Of a stretch of DNA of 64,000 bases, positions 27,254-35,226 are shown piece after piece. Origin of the DNA: Paenibacillus piri (GTDB taxonomy: Bacteria; Bacillota; Bacilli; Paenibacillales; NBRC-103111); assembly GCF_004354045.1 (NCBI RefSeq), contig NZ_SMRT01000014.1:158899-222898 (forward strand), read 5' to 3'. A program made the translations under genes and the position numbers. Under the pieces are notes generated by a model that saw nothing but the letters and a program-made list of their open reading frames with translations, searched no databases and was not told the DNA's origin. Every line of letters begins with the position of its first letter. Positions within the stretch are counted from its first letter, which is position 1.

Positions 27254-28009
27254 TTACAGCAGCATGCTGGCCCCGTCCATACGGATCGATGCGCCGCTCA
27301 AAAATTCGGCTTCATCCGAAGCGATATAGCATATCAAATGACCGATATCGTGAGGCCGGCCTGTTCGGCCGAGCGGAAACTTGCGGATGAGATGCCGGCG
27401 GTCTTCTTCCTTCTCCGGCTCATCCAACCGTCTGACCTTTATTGCACCCGGCTCGATGGAATTGACCGTGATGCCGTATTTGGCCAATTCGATCGCGCTT
27501 TCTCTTACCAGCATTTTGACCCCGCCCTTGGTCATGGAATAGACGGTGTCAAAGTCGGTCGGCCGTGTTCCGTGAACGGAGCAAATGTTAATAATTCTCC
27601 CCCGCTGCCTGGCTTTCATAAAAGGTATGACGGCTTGCATACATTGCCAATACCCTTTCAAATTGACGTTCATTTCCCGGTCGTAGGTGTCTTCATCATG
27701 CTGAAACAGCGTATAATTAAGCTGCAGCGCCGCATTATTCACGAGAATGTCGATACCGCCGAAGCAGGCTGAGAGCTCTTGAACCATATGATCGATTTCG
27801 CTTCTGTTCGTAACGTCGGCTTTGACGATCAGCGATTCGCCGCCGATCTCCTTGATGCGCTGCATCGTATCCCGGGCATCCGCATCGCTGTCCGCCGAGT
27901 TGTAATTAATGCCTATTTTGACTCCGCGTTTGGCCAGCTCGAGAGCGATGCCTTTGCCGATTCCGGTTCCGGAACCGGTGACCAGCGCAATTTTTCCCGC
28001 AAGACTCAC
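27254..28009 (-). CDS. Short-chain dehydrogenase/reductase
   Basis: 251 residues from GTG 28009 (GGTGGTGA just before it). Classical Rossmann SDR: TGSGTGIGKGIA near residue 10, NNAALQ, catalytic S in INICSVHG, YSMTKGG with the Tyr and Lys, and the C-terminal GASIRMDGASM. Cytoplasmic NAD(P)-dependent oxidoreductase, probably on a sugar or polyol. It follows a second, degenerate SDR by 62 bases on the same strand. Confidence 0.9.
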   Translation of the reverse strand: MSLAGKIALVTGSGTGIGKGIALELAKRGVKIGINYNSADSDADARDTMQRIKEIGGESLIVKADVTNRSEIDHMVQELSACFGGIDILVNNAALQLNYTLFQHDEDTYDREMNVNLKGYWQCMQAVIPFMKARQRGRIINICSVHGTRPTDFDTVYSMTKGGVKMLVRESAIELAKYGITVNSIEPGAIKVRRLDEPEKEEDRRHLIRKFPLGRTGRPHDIGHLICYIASDEAEFLSGASIRMDGASMLL

Positions 28010-28071
28010 GTATATCACCACCCTTTACTGGAATCCGCTTCAACCCAAGCTTCGCATTTCGTTATGTCTGA

Positions 28072-28860
28072 TTAGTTGTGGGGATTTTTGTTCATCTTAT
28101 GATCCATGTAATGCAGCACGAAGCCTCCGTCCAGACGGATGTCCGTCCCGTTCACATAGCGGGAAGCGTCCGTCGACAAATAAAGCACGCAGTCCGCAAT
28201 ATCGTCTTGCGTGCCCAGCACCGTACCGGGTACTTTATATTGATAATCATGGTACAAGGTGGAGAAGTCGCTGCGGAACGTCTCATCGTCCCCGTCGACA
28301 GGTCCGACCTCGATCGTATTCACATTGACGTGATATCGTCCCAGCTCAAGCGCGGCTTCACGCGCAAGCATTTTTAAGGAGCTTCGGGAAACGCTGTATA
28401 CGAAGGACGACCCCGTCGGCTTCTCGGCGTGAATGGAGCTGATATAGATCACCTTCCCCGACCGGCGGGCCGCCATCTGCTTGCCGACGGCTTGCGTACA
28501 GATGAAGGCGGATTTGGCGTTGTAATTCATGACTTGCAAAAATAACGACTCATCGCAAGTTTCGACACTTGTCGGCTTGACGAGGTTGTTGTTGTGAATC
28601 AGCACATCGACGGCGCCGATCCGTTCGGCGGCTTCTTCCAGAATAGCCCCGACTTCGGCGCTCCGGCACAGATCGATATTAACCAGCATGACGCCGGACC
28701 CGACCGATTGACAGTATGACTGTTCAGCCTCAAGCGCGTTTCCTCCCGACGGGCTGTTCAGAACGAAATGCGCCCCTTCGTCCGCCAGCCGTTTTACGAT
28801 TGTTTTGCCTGTAGCGGTGTCGGCATCCGTTATAAAGACGACTTTATTGCGCAAGCTCAA
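28072..28860 (-). CDS. Degenerate short-chain dehydrogenase-like protein
   Basis: 262 residues from TTG 28860, seven bases after AAAGGAGG; the open frame to 29016 runs into the promoter region. The fold is SDR, but key motifs are changed: the nucleotide loop is ITDADTATGKTIV instead of TGxxxGIG, NNAG is HNNNLV, and the YxxxK pair reads YSVSR with arginine for the catalytic lysine. The serine (IYISSIH) and the end GTDIRLDGGFVLHY remain. Either an atypical enzyme or a regulatory or partner subunit of the neighbouring SDR. Divergent from an AraC gene, with a shared 300-base control region. Confidence 0.8.
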   Translation of the reverse strand: MSLRNKVVFITDADTATGKTIVKRLADEGAHFVLNSPSGGNALEAEQSYCQSVGSGVMLVNIDLCRSAEVGAILEEAAERIGAVDVLIHNNNLVKPTSVETCDESLFLQVMNYNAKSAFICTQAVGKQMAARRSGKVIYISSIHAEKPTGSSFVYSVSRSSLKMLAREAALELGRYHVNVNTIEVGPVDGDDETFRSDFSTLYHDYQYKVPGTVLGTQDDIADCVLYLSTDASRYVNGTDIRLDGGFVLHYMDHKMNKNPHN

Positions 28861-28923
28861 TGCATGTCCTCCTTTCTTTGCCGGATTGCTTGGCAGATGA
28901 AAAAATGATTGGTTTACACCACT

Positions 28924-29035
28924 AATCATACATAGAGGAATAGGCCATAGGCGATGCCGGAAATTTATGATTTTGTTTAATTTTTTAGGCAACAAGAAAA
29001 AAACAAACAAAATCATAAAAACACCATCTATGATT
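28924..29035. promoter_or_regulatory. Operator array (four AATCATA boxes) between SDR and AraC genes
   Basis: AATCATA at 28924-28930 and 29011-29017, and its complement TATGATT at 28966-28972 and 29029-29035, alternate in orientation. The middle pair lies in a perfect 15-base inverted repeat, TTTATGATTTTGTTT (28964-28978) and its complement at 29005-29019. Such paired half-sites are usual for AraC-type activators. The intergenic region 28861-29164 holds nothing else but the GntR-type box at 29109. Confidence 0.55.
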
Positions 29036-29108
29036 ATTCGGCGGAAACTAGTATTTTAATAGAAATAGCATACATTCAGGCATAGGCGCTCTAAACGATC
29101 GCGATAAA

Positions 29109-29123
29109 TATCGATAATCGATA
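29109..29123. promoter_or_regulatory. Putative GntR operator, copy 1
   Basis: TATCGATAATCGATA, identical to 30386-30400 in front of the GntR gene. Short symmetric AT-rich boxes of this kind are typical of FadR/FCD-type GntR regulators. It lies 42 bases before the AraC start codon. Confidence 0.6.
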
Positions 29124-29164
29124 AAAACTTCTCTGACATTTATCTTTCAAAAGGGGGATGAAGC

Positions 29165-30355
29165 ATGCAGAACGAAGTTTTGTTTAAAGACGATATGCTG
29201 TTGAAATGGATAAGAGACAGGTTATTTATGGATTTGATCTACGGAGAGGGCGACCGCAGTCTTCTGCGGGAGCAGCTGGCCCGGCTGCAGGGCAAGCCGT
29301 TCTTCGCTTTTCCGGCGTTGGCGCTGCTGGAGGCTGCGGGATTTGGTACGAAAGCGGAGGAGAAGCGCAAATATGCGGAGCAGCTCCGCGACGATCTGCA
29401 TCGGCACCCGGTTCACGGCAGCATCGTGTTCATGGATGAGGCGGGCCGCGTCGGCTTGCTGTTCTCCTGGTTATCGAAGCACACGGTTGACATCGTCCGC
29501 AGCCGGCTCGACGATCGCTTCGCGTTTCCGGTAAATATCGGCGTAGGTGAACCGTGCAACCGTCTGGATGATATTCGCCATTCGTACCGCCAGGCTTTGT
29601 CCGCCTTGCAGCATAAATTTTATCAAGGTACCGGGAACGTGATTTACTTCAGCGAGCCGGGCAAATATCGCAAGGTGCTGCACGCACCGCCTGAAGCGGA
29701 GAAGGAGCTGCTCGAATCCGTCGTCACCGCCGGCGATGCGAGCGGGATCGGGCAAGCGGTCGACCGCTTTTACCGGCATCTGCTGCAAAACGGTCCGATC
29801 GAGCCGGAATGCGTCCACGGCTTGACGATTCGCCTCCTGGACAGTATGGATAAAGCAGTGCTCCAGCAGGTCGGGAAAAACCGCCACTACAAGCGATGCG
29901 AGATCATGTCGGTTGTCGGAATGGAAACGCTGCAGGAAATCAAGTCGTTTGTCGCGGGACATTTCACAAGGCTATGGGAAGCCGTCAAGTATAACGACAC
30001 CGACGCTTCGCGCAGCATCATCAAGAAAACGATCGTTCACATGGAGCAGCATTGCGATCGCGCCACTTTGCACAGCGCTGCACAAATGGCGGAAATGACG
30101 CCGGCGTATTTAAGCTTTTTGTTCAAATTGAATACGGGCAAAACGTTTATCGAGCAGCTAACCGAAATCCGCATGGAGAAAGCGAAGGAGCTGCTGGCAC
30201 TTACGAATTTAAAAACGTATGAAGTGGCGGAGAAGGTCGGCTACAAAGACTCGAGATACTTCAGCCAAATATTCAAAAAAAACGTCGGCGTCTCCCCGAG
30301 CGGGTTCAGGGACAGCCGTCAAAATTCAATTTATTCGGACCGCAAAAACAATTGA
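29165..30355 (+). CDS. AraC-family regulator, receiver-less YesN type (paralogue 1)
   Basis: 396 residues, ATG 29165 after AAAGGGGGATG. Residues about 60-175 resemble the degenerate cyclase-like middle domain of YesN response regulators (VNIGVGEPCNRLDDIRHSYR, QALSALQHKFYQGTGNVIYF). No receiver domain with a phosphorylatable Asp precedes it. The C-terminal AraC domain is at about 290-385 (MAEMTPAYLSFLFKLNTGKT, then VAEKVGYKDSRYFSQIFKKN). Close paralogue of the gene at 31134. Probably controls the divergent SDR genes or the downstream sugar genes; it would have to sense a ligand rather than phosphorylation. Confidence 0.85.
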   Translation: MQNEVLFKDDMLLKWIRDRLFMDLIYGEGDRSLLREQLARLQGKPFFAFPALALLEAAGFGTKAEEKRKYAEQLRDDLHRHPVHGSIVFMDEAGRVGLLFSWLSKHTVDIVRSRLDDRFAFPVNIGVGEPCNRLDDIRHSYRQALSALQHKFYQGTGNVIYFSEPGKYRKVLHAPPEAEKELLESVVTAGDASGIGQAVDRFYRHLLQNGPIEPECVHGLTIRLLDSMDKAVLQQVGKNRHYKRCEIMSVVGMETLQEIKSFVAGHFTRLWEAVKYNDTDASRSIIKKTIVHMEQHCDRATLHSAAQMAEMTPAYLSFLFKLNTGKTFIEQLTEIRMEKAKELLALTNLKTYEVAEKVGYKDSRYFSQIFKKNVGVSPSGFRDSRQNSIYSDRKNN

Positions 30356-30385
30356 CGCTCATCGACTCTTCGCATATGATTGAAT

Positions 30386-30400
30386 TATCGATAATCGATA
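30386..30400. promoter_or_regulatory. Putative GntR operator, copy 2
   Basis: Second TATCGATAATCGATA, 17 bases before the GntR start, so it would mediate autoregulation. Confidence 0.6.
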
Positions 30401-30416
30401 TTTTGTAAGAGGTGAG

Positions 30417-31073
30417 GTGATCCTTCCATTGATGAAAACGATTGCGGCAATCCAGACGGTTTCCTTGAGCGAGCAGGTGTACTTGAGCTTAAGGAAAGCG
30501 ATCCTGAAAGGGGAGCTTCCCCCGGGACACCGGCTGCTTGTTCTTGAAATCGCTAACAAATTTGAAATCAGCCAGGCGCCTGTCAGAGAAGCGCTCGAAA
30601 GACTCAAGCAGGAAGGGCTGATCGTCGGGAAGACGAATAAAGGATCGGTCGTATCCAAAATTACGCATAAAGAAATCCAGGATGTGTATGAGCTTCGGAT
30701 ATTGATCGAAGGCCATGCGATCCGGGAGACAATGAAAGTGATAAACGCCGGCGATATCGAATATTTGGAGCATATCGTGCAAGGGATGCAGAGGGCGCTC
30801 GATGAGGGTGACGCGGATCAGCTGGTCGAGCTCGACATGAGATTTCACGGCTACTTTTACGAACGGTGCGACAATCATATATTTCTCGAAATTTGGAAAA
30901 ACATCCGTACGAAGATCATGAGATTCATCAGCATTACGAATCAGCAAATTTCGAATGAACTGATCGTGGGAGGCCACCGCGAGCTGCTGGAGCTGGTGAA
31001 ATCCGGCAACGCGGAAGAGGCTGCGGTCAAGTGCATCGCAGGCTTTTCCTTTTACAAAAATTACAAGGTATAA
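30417..31073 (+). CDS. GntR-family (FadR/FCD) transcriptional regulator
   Basis: 218 residues from GTG 30417 (AGAGGTGAG before it; ATG 30432 is an alternative). N-terminal winged helix (YLSLRKAILKGELPPGHRLL, then ISQAPVREALERLKQEGLIV) and a C-terminal all-helical FCD ligand domain, in which D, H and H of LDMRFHGYFYE and VGGHRELLE would bind a metal and a carboxylate ligand. Such regulators usually repress sugar-acid catabolic genes. It lies between two AraC paralogues. Confidence 0.9.
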   Translation: MILPLMKTIAAIQTVSLSEQVYLSLRKAILKGELPPGHRLLVLEIANKFEISQAPVREALERLKQEGLIVGKTNKGSVVSKITHKEIQDVYELRILIEGHAIRETMKVINAGDIEYLEHIVQGMQRALDEGDADQLVELDMRFHGYFYERCDNHIFLEIWKNIRTKIMRFISITNQQISNELIVGGHRELLELVKSGNAEEAAVKCIAGFSFYKNYKV

Positions 31074-31133
31074 CGAATTCCGTGTTTGTTGGGTTTACGA
31101 TACATTTCTTTTCCGCGAAAGGGGATAGAAGGT

Positions 31134-32306
31134 ATGGACGAAATTCAACTTGCGAACGCTAGCGATACGATGAGAAAGATGGTCCAGGATTGTCTCTTGA
31201 GCGACTTGATTGCGGTGGAGCGCTGCAACGAAAAGCTGATTAAAAAAGAGCTGCTCCGTTACGGTATCCGAACGAACTTTTCTTTTCCCGCCATCGCGGC
31301 GGTTGAGGTCAGCCGGAACGATTGGAAAGCATCGGGCGAACGGTGCGACATGAACGGGCTCAGAACCTTGCTCGAGCAAACGCTGCAGAACGAAGGCGTC
31401 GTATTTCTTGACGATGCCAGGCGACTTAATGTATTGCTGTCCTGGGATGCGGTACACAAGCTGACGACGGCGGAAAAGCGCATCCGCCAGCAGTTCCCGT
31501 TTGCGGCTACAATCGGGATCGGCAATCCGTGCCAGCACATCGGCGAAATTCATAAATCCCATCAACAGGCGCTGCTGTCCTTGCAGCACAGGTTTTACAA
31601 GGGCACCGGCAAAATCATTTACTACAGGTCGCTCGTCCCTTATACCGATTCCTGTCCGGACACCGCCGAGCAGGAAGACGAGCTGATTCACTCGCTGCTT
31701 TCATCGCCGGACGGCGAATGTGCCGAGCGGGCTGTCGACCGTTTTTTTCAGAAGCTGCTTCAGCATGGACCCTTCGAGATCAGCGAAATTTATGCAGCTG
31801 CGATCCGGTTGTTGATACATCTGGAGCAAAGCGTGAAAGAAAGAACCCAATGGGACCACACGAAGCTCAGGCTTGATATTATGTCCGTGGCGAGCTTGGA
31901 AACGTTGGATGAAGTCAAAGCGCATGTGATCCGATATGCCAAAGAAATGCAGCAAGCGTTGGGCACTGAAAAAAGCGAGCCTCAAAACAACATCATTGTG
32001 AAAACGCTTGCAATTATGGAGGAAGAATACGATCAGGCGACGCTCCCGTCCATTGCCGAAAAAGTATATATGACGCCGACCTACCTAAGCATGTTTTTCA
32101 AATTAAATACAGGCAAAACCTTCATCGAGCAGCTGACGGATATTCGCATTTCCAAAGCAAAGAAGCTGTTGAGAAGCACCTGTCTGAAAAACTATGAAGT
32201 GGCCGAAAAGGTAGGGTATCACGACTCGCGCTACTTCAGCCAAATTTTCAAAAAGAAGGTCGGATTGTCGCCCAGCGAATTCCGCGAAGCCGGCATCGCC
32301 AATTAG
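31134..32306 (+). CDS. AraC-family regulator, receiver-less YesN type (paralogue 2)
   Basis: 390 residues from ATG 31134. Same layout as the gene at 29165: cyclase-like middle domain (ATIGIGNPCQHIGEIHKSHQ and RFYKGTGKIIYY) and C-terminal AraC domain (KVYMTPTYLSMFFKLNTGKT, VAEKVGYHDSRYFSQIFKKK), nearly identical recognition helices, no receiver domain. Tandem duplication with the GntR gene left in between is the simplest history. The two may bind the same boxes. Confidence 0.85.
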   Translation: MDEIQLANASDTMRKMVQDCLLSDLIAVERCNEKLIKKELLRYGIRTNFSFPAIAAVEVSRNDWKASGERCDMNGLRTLLEQTLQNEGVVFLDDARRLNVLLSWDAVHKLTTAEKRIRQQFPFAATIGIGNPCQHIGEIHKSHQQALLSLQHRFYKGTGKIIYYRSLVPYTDSCPDTAEQEDELIHSLLSSPDGECAERAVDRFFQKLLQHGPFEISEIYAAAIRLLIHLEQSVKERTQWDHTKLRLDIMSVASLETLDEVKAHVIRYAKEMQQALGTEKSEPQNNIIVKTLAIMEEEYDQATLPSIAEKVYMTPTYLSMFFKLNTGKTFIEQLTDIRISKAKKLLRSTCLKNYEVAEKVGYHDSRYFSQIFKKKVGLSPSEFREAGIAN

Positions 32307-32318
32307 CGGTCAAATGTA

Positions 32319-32343
32319 AGTTGCTTTGCTTCGCACAACCTTT
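32319..32343. repeat. Truncated copy of the dispersed GCTTCGC repeat
   Basis: GTTGCTTTGCTTCGCACAAC matches the left end of the complete copies at 46792 and 58175, then the sequence diverges. Confidence 0.5.
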
Positions 32344-32345
32344 CA

Positions 32346-32418
32346 TGTGAAGGTTGCGGCGGAGCCATGTACCCGGAGATTATAAAGGTATATATGGGTT
32401 ATGAATACCGGATAGAGG
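32346..32418. repeat. Second dispersed repeat (copy at 47090-47157)
   Basis: CATGTGAAGGTTGCGGCGGA continues as GCCATGTACCCGG and AAAGGTATATATGGGTTATG; the copy at about 47090 agrees at roughly 80 percent. GCCAT-TACC can pair with GGTA-ATGG, giving a hairpin. Possibly the 3' end of a mobile intron or insertion sequence. Confidence 0.5.
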
Positions 32419-32484
32419 GAGACTGTCGATTAAATGGGTTAAGGGCTTGGAGGATGGCTTCAGGGCGAGTTGAATTATCGGGGG

Positions 32485-32546
32485 TTCCCCCAAAAGTAAT
32501 TGGAATCGGCTTTGGAGCGTCACGTCACTTTTGGGGGTAATGGGCA
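32485..32546. repeat. Hairpin repeat related to the one in front of 16S rRNA
   Basis: CCCCCAAAAGT pairs with ACTTTTGGGGG around a 29-base loop containing GGAATCGGCTTTGGAG. A related copy (CCCCCGAAAAGTAATCGGAA to CACTTTTTGGGG) lies at 63560-63617. Here it sits at the end of the convergent AraC and MFS genes and could end transcription. Confidence 0.6.
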
Positions 32547-32558
32547 AAGTTTCAATGG

Positions 32559-33809
32559 TTATATCAAAGCTTTACGCGATTTCAAATACTTGTATAAAAC
32601 ACAGCCCGTTAATGAGCAGACGAGAGCGCATAAGCCGATGAACCCGTATCCCGCCTGAAGCCCCCGCAGCAAACCGATGTCCGTCCCCGTTCCATACAAG
32701 TTTTTGATGGAGTTCGTTATCGCGCCGATCGCATAGTTGCCGATGACACTTCCGATCCCCATCAGCGTCACCGTAAAAGTAATGGCCGTATCGCTGCCTT
32801 TAGGATATCTTTTGGCAATAAAAGCCATAACGGTCGGGTAAATCGGCGCAATGCCGATTCCTGCGGCAGCGAACAAAAAGGCCATCGATTCCCCGCCCCA
32901 TATCGCCGCAAAGGTACATAACGCGGAAAATCCGGATAGCAAAATAAGCGACAGGGTGAAGCCGATCTTGTCGGTGAGCGGCCCCAATACAAGTCTCGCG
33001 GCGGAGAAGCACAGAAAAAATGCGGACAGCATGCCGGAAGCGGCAACACTCTCCCACGCGTAAGCTTTCTCCAAAAAATTGACCAGCCATCCCCCCACGG
33101 CCAATTCGGACACGACGCCAAACGAAAGAACGAGCACGATCAGCCAAAGCGCAGGGTCGCGCATAAGCTGCTTGAGCGGGATTCGTTCTCCATGAGGTAG
33201 ATCGTCGCCGGGAAAAGAGCTGAAAATCGCGGGAATCATCGGCAATACGGACAGGGAAAGCATGAGAAGATACATCCCCCGCCAATCCATCATATACCCG
33301 AAGATGCTGACGGAAAGCAATCCCGACGCCAGCAGGGGCGCTACGGTTGAACTCAGCCCGTAGAAGAAATGGGACAGGTTCATCATCGTACCGGTATTTC
33401 GGACAAAAATACGCGCCCCCAGAATGGCCAAGCCGATTTCCAGCATCCCGTTGCCGATATACATGAAGAAATAGGAGGAAGCAAATGCAGGATAGCTATG
33501 GGAGAAAAAGATGAAAAATCCCGATACGAACATCGCTCCGAAAGCGAGCAGGCTAACGGCCTTGATGCCGAGCAAGCGGGTCAAATAAGCGGTAAAAGAG
33601 CAGGCGATCAAATAACCTAACGCATTCAACGATAGCAGCGTGCCGAGCTGCTGCTCTTCCAGATGAAAATCGAATTGAATGCGGGGAATGGCCGGACCTT
33701 TAATATTTTCCGATATGCCAAACACGATAAATCCCAAAAAGATGGTCGCGAGCTGCATGGCGTACGTCTTATTTATCCCGCGGCGCGTTTGTGCTGCTTG
33801 TTTGTCCAT
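32559..33809 (-). CDS. MFS sugar transporter (FucP-like)
   Basis: 416 residues with about twelve membrane helices; begins MDKQAAQTRRGINKTYAMQL. FLGFIVFGISENIKGPAIPR and NLSHFFYGLSSTVAPLLASG recall the FucP/FHS branch and Paenibacillus MFS proteins of sugar clusters. No classic DRxGRR motif in the helix 2-3 loop. Divergent from the ArsR-type gene with a 160-base control region, so it is probably co-regulated with the sugar operon that follows. Confidence 0.85.
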   Translation of the reverse strand: MDKQAAQTRRGINKTYAMQLATIFLGFIVFGISENIKGPAIPRIQFDFHLEEQQLGTLLSLNALGYLIACSFTAYLTRLLGIKAVSLLAFGAMFVSGFFIFFSHSYPAFASSYFFMYIGNGMLEIGLAILGARIFVRNTGTMMNLSHFFYGLSSTVAPLLASGLLSVSIFGYMMDWRGMYLLMLSLSVLPMIPAIFSSFPGDDLPHGERIPLKQLMRDPALWLIVLVLSFGVVSELAVGGWLVNFLEKAYAWESVAASGMLSAFFLCFSAARLVLGPLTDKIGFTLSLILLSGFSALCTFAAIWGGESMAFLFAAAGIGIAPIYPTVMAFIAKRYPKGSDTAITFTVTLMGIGSVIGNYAIGAITNSIKNLYGTGTDIGLLRGLQAGYGFIGLCALVCSLTGCVLYKYLKSRKALI

Positions 33810-33940
33810 TGAGCGAAAACTCCTATTGAAATTGTTGGAACATCGTGAGGATGATTTCCCGAGCTTACCATAGGCGTACCTATATTACAACGATTTACTA
33901 GGGTAAATAAATTTGTTATAATTATTATTACGATATTTTT

Positions 33941-33950
33941 TGTAATAAAA
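33941..33950 (+). promoter_or_regulatory. TGTAATAAAA box, candidate ArsR-type operator
   Basis: TGTAATAAAA occurs here 22 bases before the ArsR start, in ATTACGATATTTTTTGTAAT symmetry, and again at 35155-35164 and 35190-35199 before the sugar-binding gene. Shared placement suggests the binding site of the ArsR-type regulator. Confidence 0.45.
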
Positions 33951-33971
33951 AGAGAGAGGGGGGATATTACT

Positions 33972-34913
33972 GTGAGAACTCTGCAGGTTACGCTGGAAGA
34001 AGCGATTGAAATATGCAAAGCATTGGCCAATGAGCATAGGATGCAGATGTTGAACGTACTGAACCAGGGTCCTCTCAATGTAAACGAGATTTCCGAGCTG
34101 CTGCAAATCCCGTTTTCGACAGCGGCGGTTAACGTAAAAAAGCTGGAGGATGCCGGAATCATCTCGACGGAAATCGTACCGGGGCGAGGCACCCAAAAGG
34201 TCAATTCCAAAAGGTACGACCGGATTGTCATTAATTTAAAACCGGCCGAGGTTCAAACCGAAAACAATCTCATTCTGGATATGCCCATCGGGGAGTATAC
34301 GGACTGCGAAGCTGAGCCGACATGCGGGCTGGTTGGAGAGCATGGCATTCTGAGCATCATCGACGACCCGCGTTCTTTCTACGAGCCGGAGCGCAAAAAT
34401 GCACAGCTGCTTTGGTTTCGGGCAGGCTTTGTGGAATACCGGTTCCCGAATAGAGTTCCTTACGGTACGCGAACGGAGGAGCTGGAATTTTCTGCCGAGA
34501 TCTGTTCCGAAGCGCCCTATCATAAGCTGGACTGGCCTTCGGATATTACGCTCTGGATCAACGGTGTGGAGGTCGGCACCTGGACGAGTCCCGGCGATTT
34601 GGGCGGCATGAGAGGCTTCCTGACGCCGGATTGGTGGGCTACCCGCAACACGCAGTACGGACTGCTCAAGCATTGGCAGGTGAACGGGAAAGGCAGCCTC
34701 ATTGACGGAAACCCCATATCCGACGTGACGATCGACCAATTGAAAATTGCGACGAAGCCGTTTATTTCCGTTCGATTGGGTGTCAAAAAAGACGCCGCGA
34801 ACGCCGGCGGAATGAATTTGTTCGGCAAACGGTTCGGCAATTACGAGCAAGCTCTTATTCTTAAGATCAAATACGCCAATACGAGCGCTTCCGCCCACAA
34901 AAGAAACGAGTGA
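33972..34913 (+). CDS. ArsR-type HTH regulator with large C-terminal domain
   Basis: 313 residues. Winged-helix domain at 10-85 (ICKALANEHRMQMLNVLNQG, then VNEISELLQIPFSTAAVNVK). The remaining 220 residues form a beta-rich domain of unknown type (DWPSDITLWINGVEVGTWTS), much longer than in classical metal-sensing ArsR proteins, and no cysteine metal site is seen in the HTH part. Seen in Paenibacillus beside sugar operons; likely a sugar-responsive repressor of the downstream importer and glycosidases. Its TGA stop lies inside the second copy of the structured 103-base repeat. Confidence 0.85.
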   Translation: MRTLQVTLEEAIEICKALANEHRMQMLNVLNQGPLNVNEISELLQIPFSTAAVNVKKLEDAGIISTEIVPGRGTQKVNSKRYDRIVINLKPAEVQTENNLILDMPIGEYTDCEAEPTCGLVGEHGILSIIDDPRSFYEPERKNAQLLWFRAGFVEYRFPNRVPYGTRTEELEFSAEICSEAPYHKLDWPSDITLWINGVEVGTWTSPGDLGGMRGFLTPDWWATRNTQYGLLKHWQVNGKGSLIDGNPISDVTIDQLKIATKPFISVRLGVKKDAANAGGMNLFGKRFGNYEQALILKIKYANTSASAHKRNE

Positions 34914-35012
34914 ACTCGTTCAGCTTTGCTGAACATCGGGCAATCAGATGGGGACTCTACCCCACCTGATTCAAGGCCCACCTTGGAGGTGGGGGTCTTA
35001 ACCCGATAAAGT
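34910..35012 (+). repeat. Structured repeat, copy 2 (three hairpins)
   Basis: Copy of 21481-21583. The loop of hairpin 1 is TTT instead of ATT, and hairpin 2 is better paired (CCCCACCTGATT). The outer CATCGGG/CCCGAT pair is kept. It starts one base before the stop codon of the ArsR gene. Confidence 0.85.
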
Positions 35013-35154
35013 CGTAATCGAATAAAATCTGTCATTAAAATGAATAATAAGAATTAAAAGCGCTTTGCGGCATTGGCTGCAGAGTGCTTTTAACGTTAAA
35101 GGCGTAAATGTAAGAGGAAATCCGGCGTAAAGCAAATTTTCCAACAAATATACT

Positions 35155-35200
35155 TGTAATAAAATATAGTTTAATATTATAATAAAGCATGTAATAAAAA
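35155..35200 (+). promoter_or_regulatory. Two TGTAATAAAA boxes before the sugar operon
   Basis: TGTAATAAAA at 35155-35164 and 35190-35199, spaced 35 bases, with TTTAATATTATAATAAAG between them that can serve as a -10 region. Same motif as 33941-33950. AACGGGAGGT at 35211-35220 is the ribosome site of the next gene. Confidence 0.45.
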
Positions 35201-35226
35201 GCAGTCAACAAACGGGAGGTCAATGT

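Noticed and set aside
34910..35012. Ordinary terminator of the ArsR gene
   Set aside because: No T run after any of the hairpins, and the same long element occurs after another gene with all three hairpins conserved.
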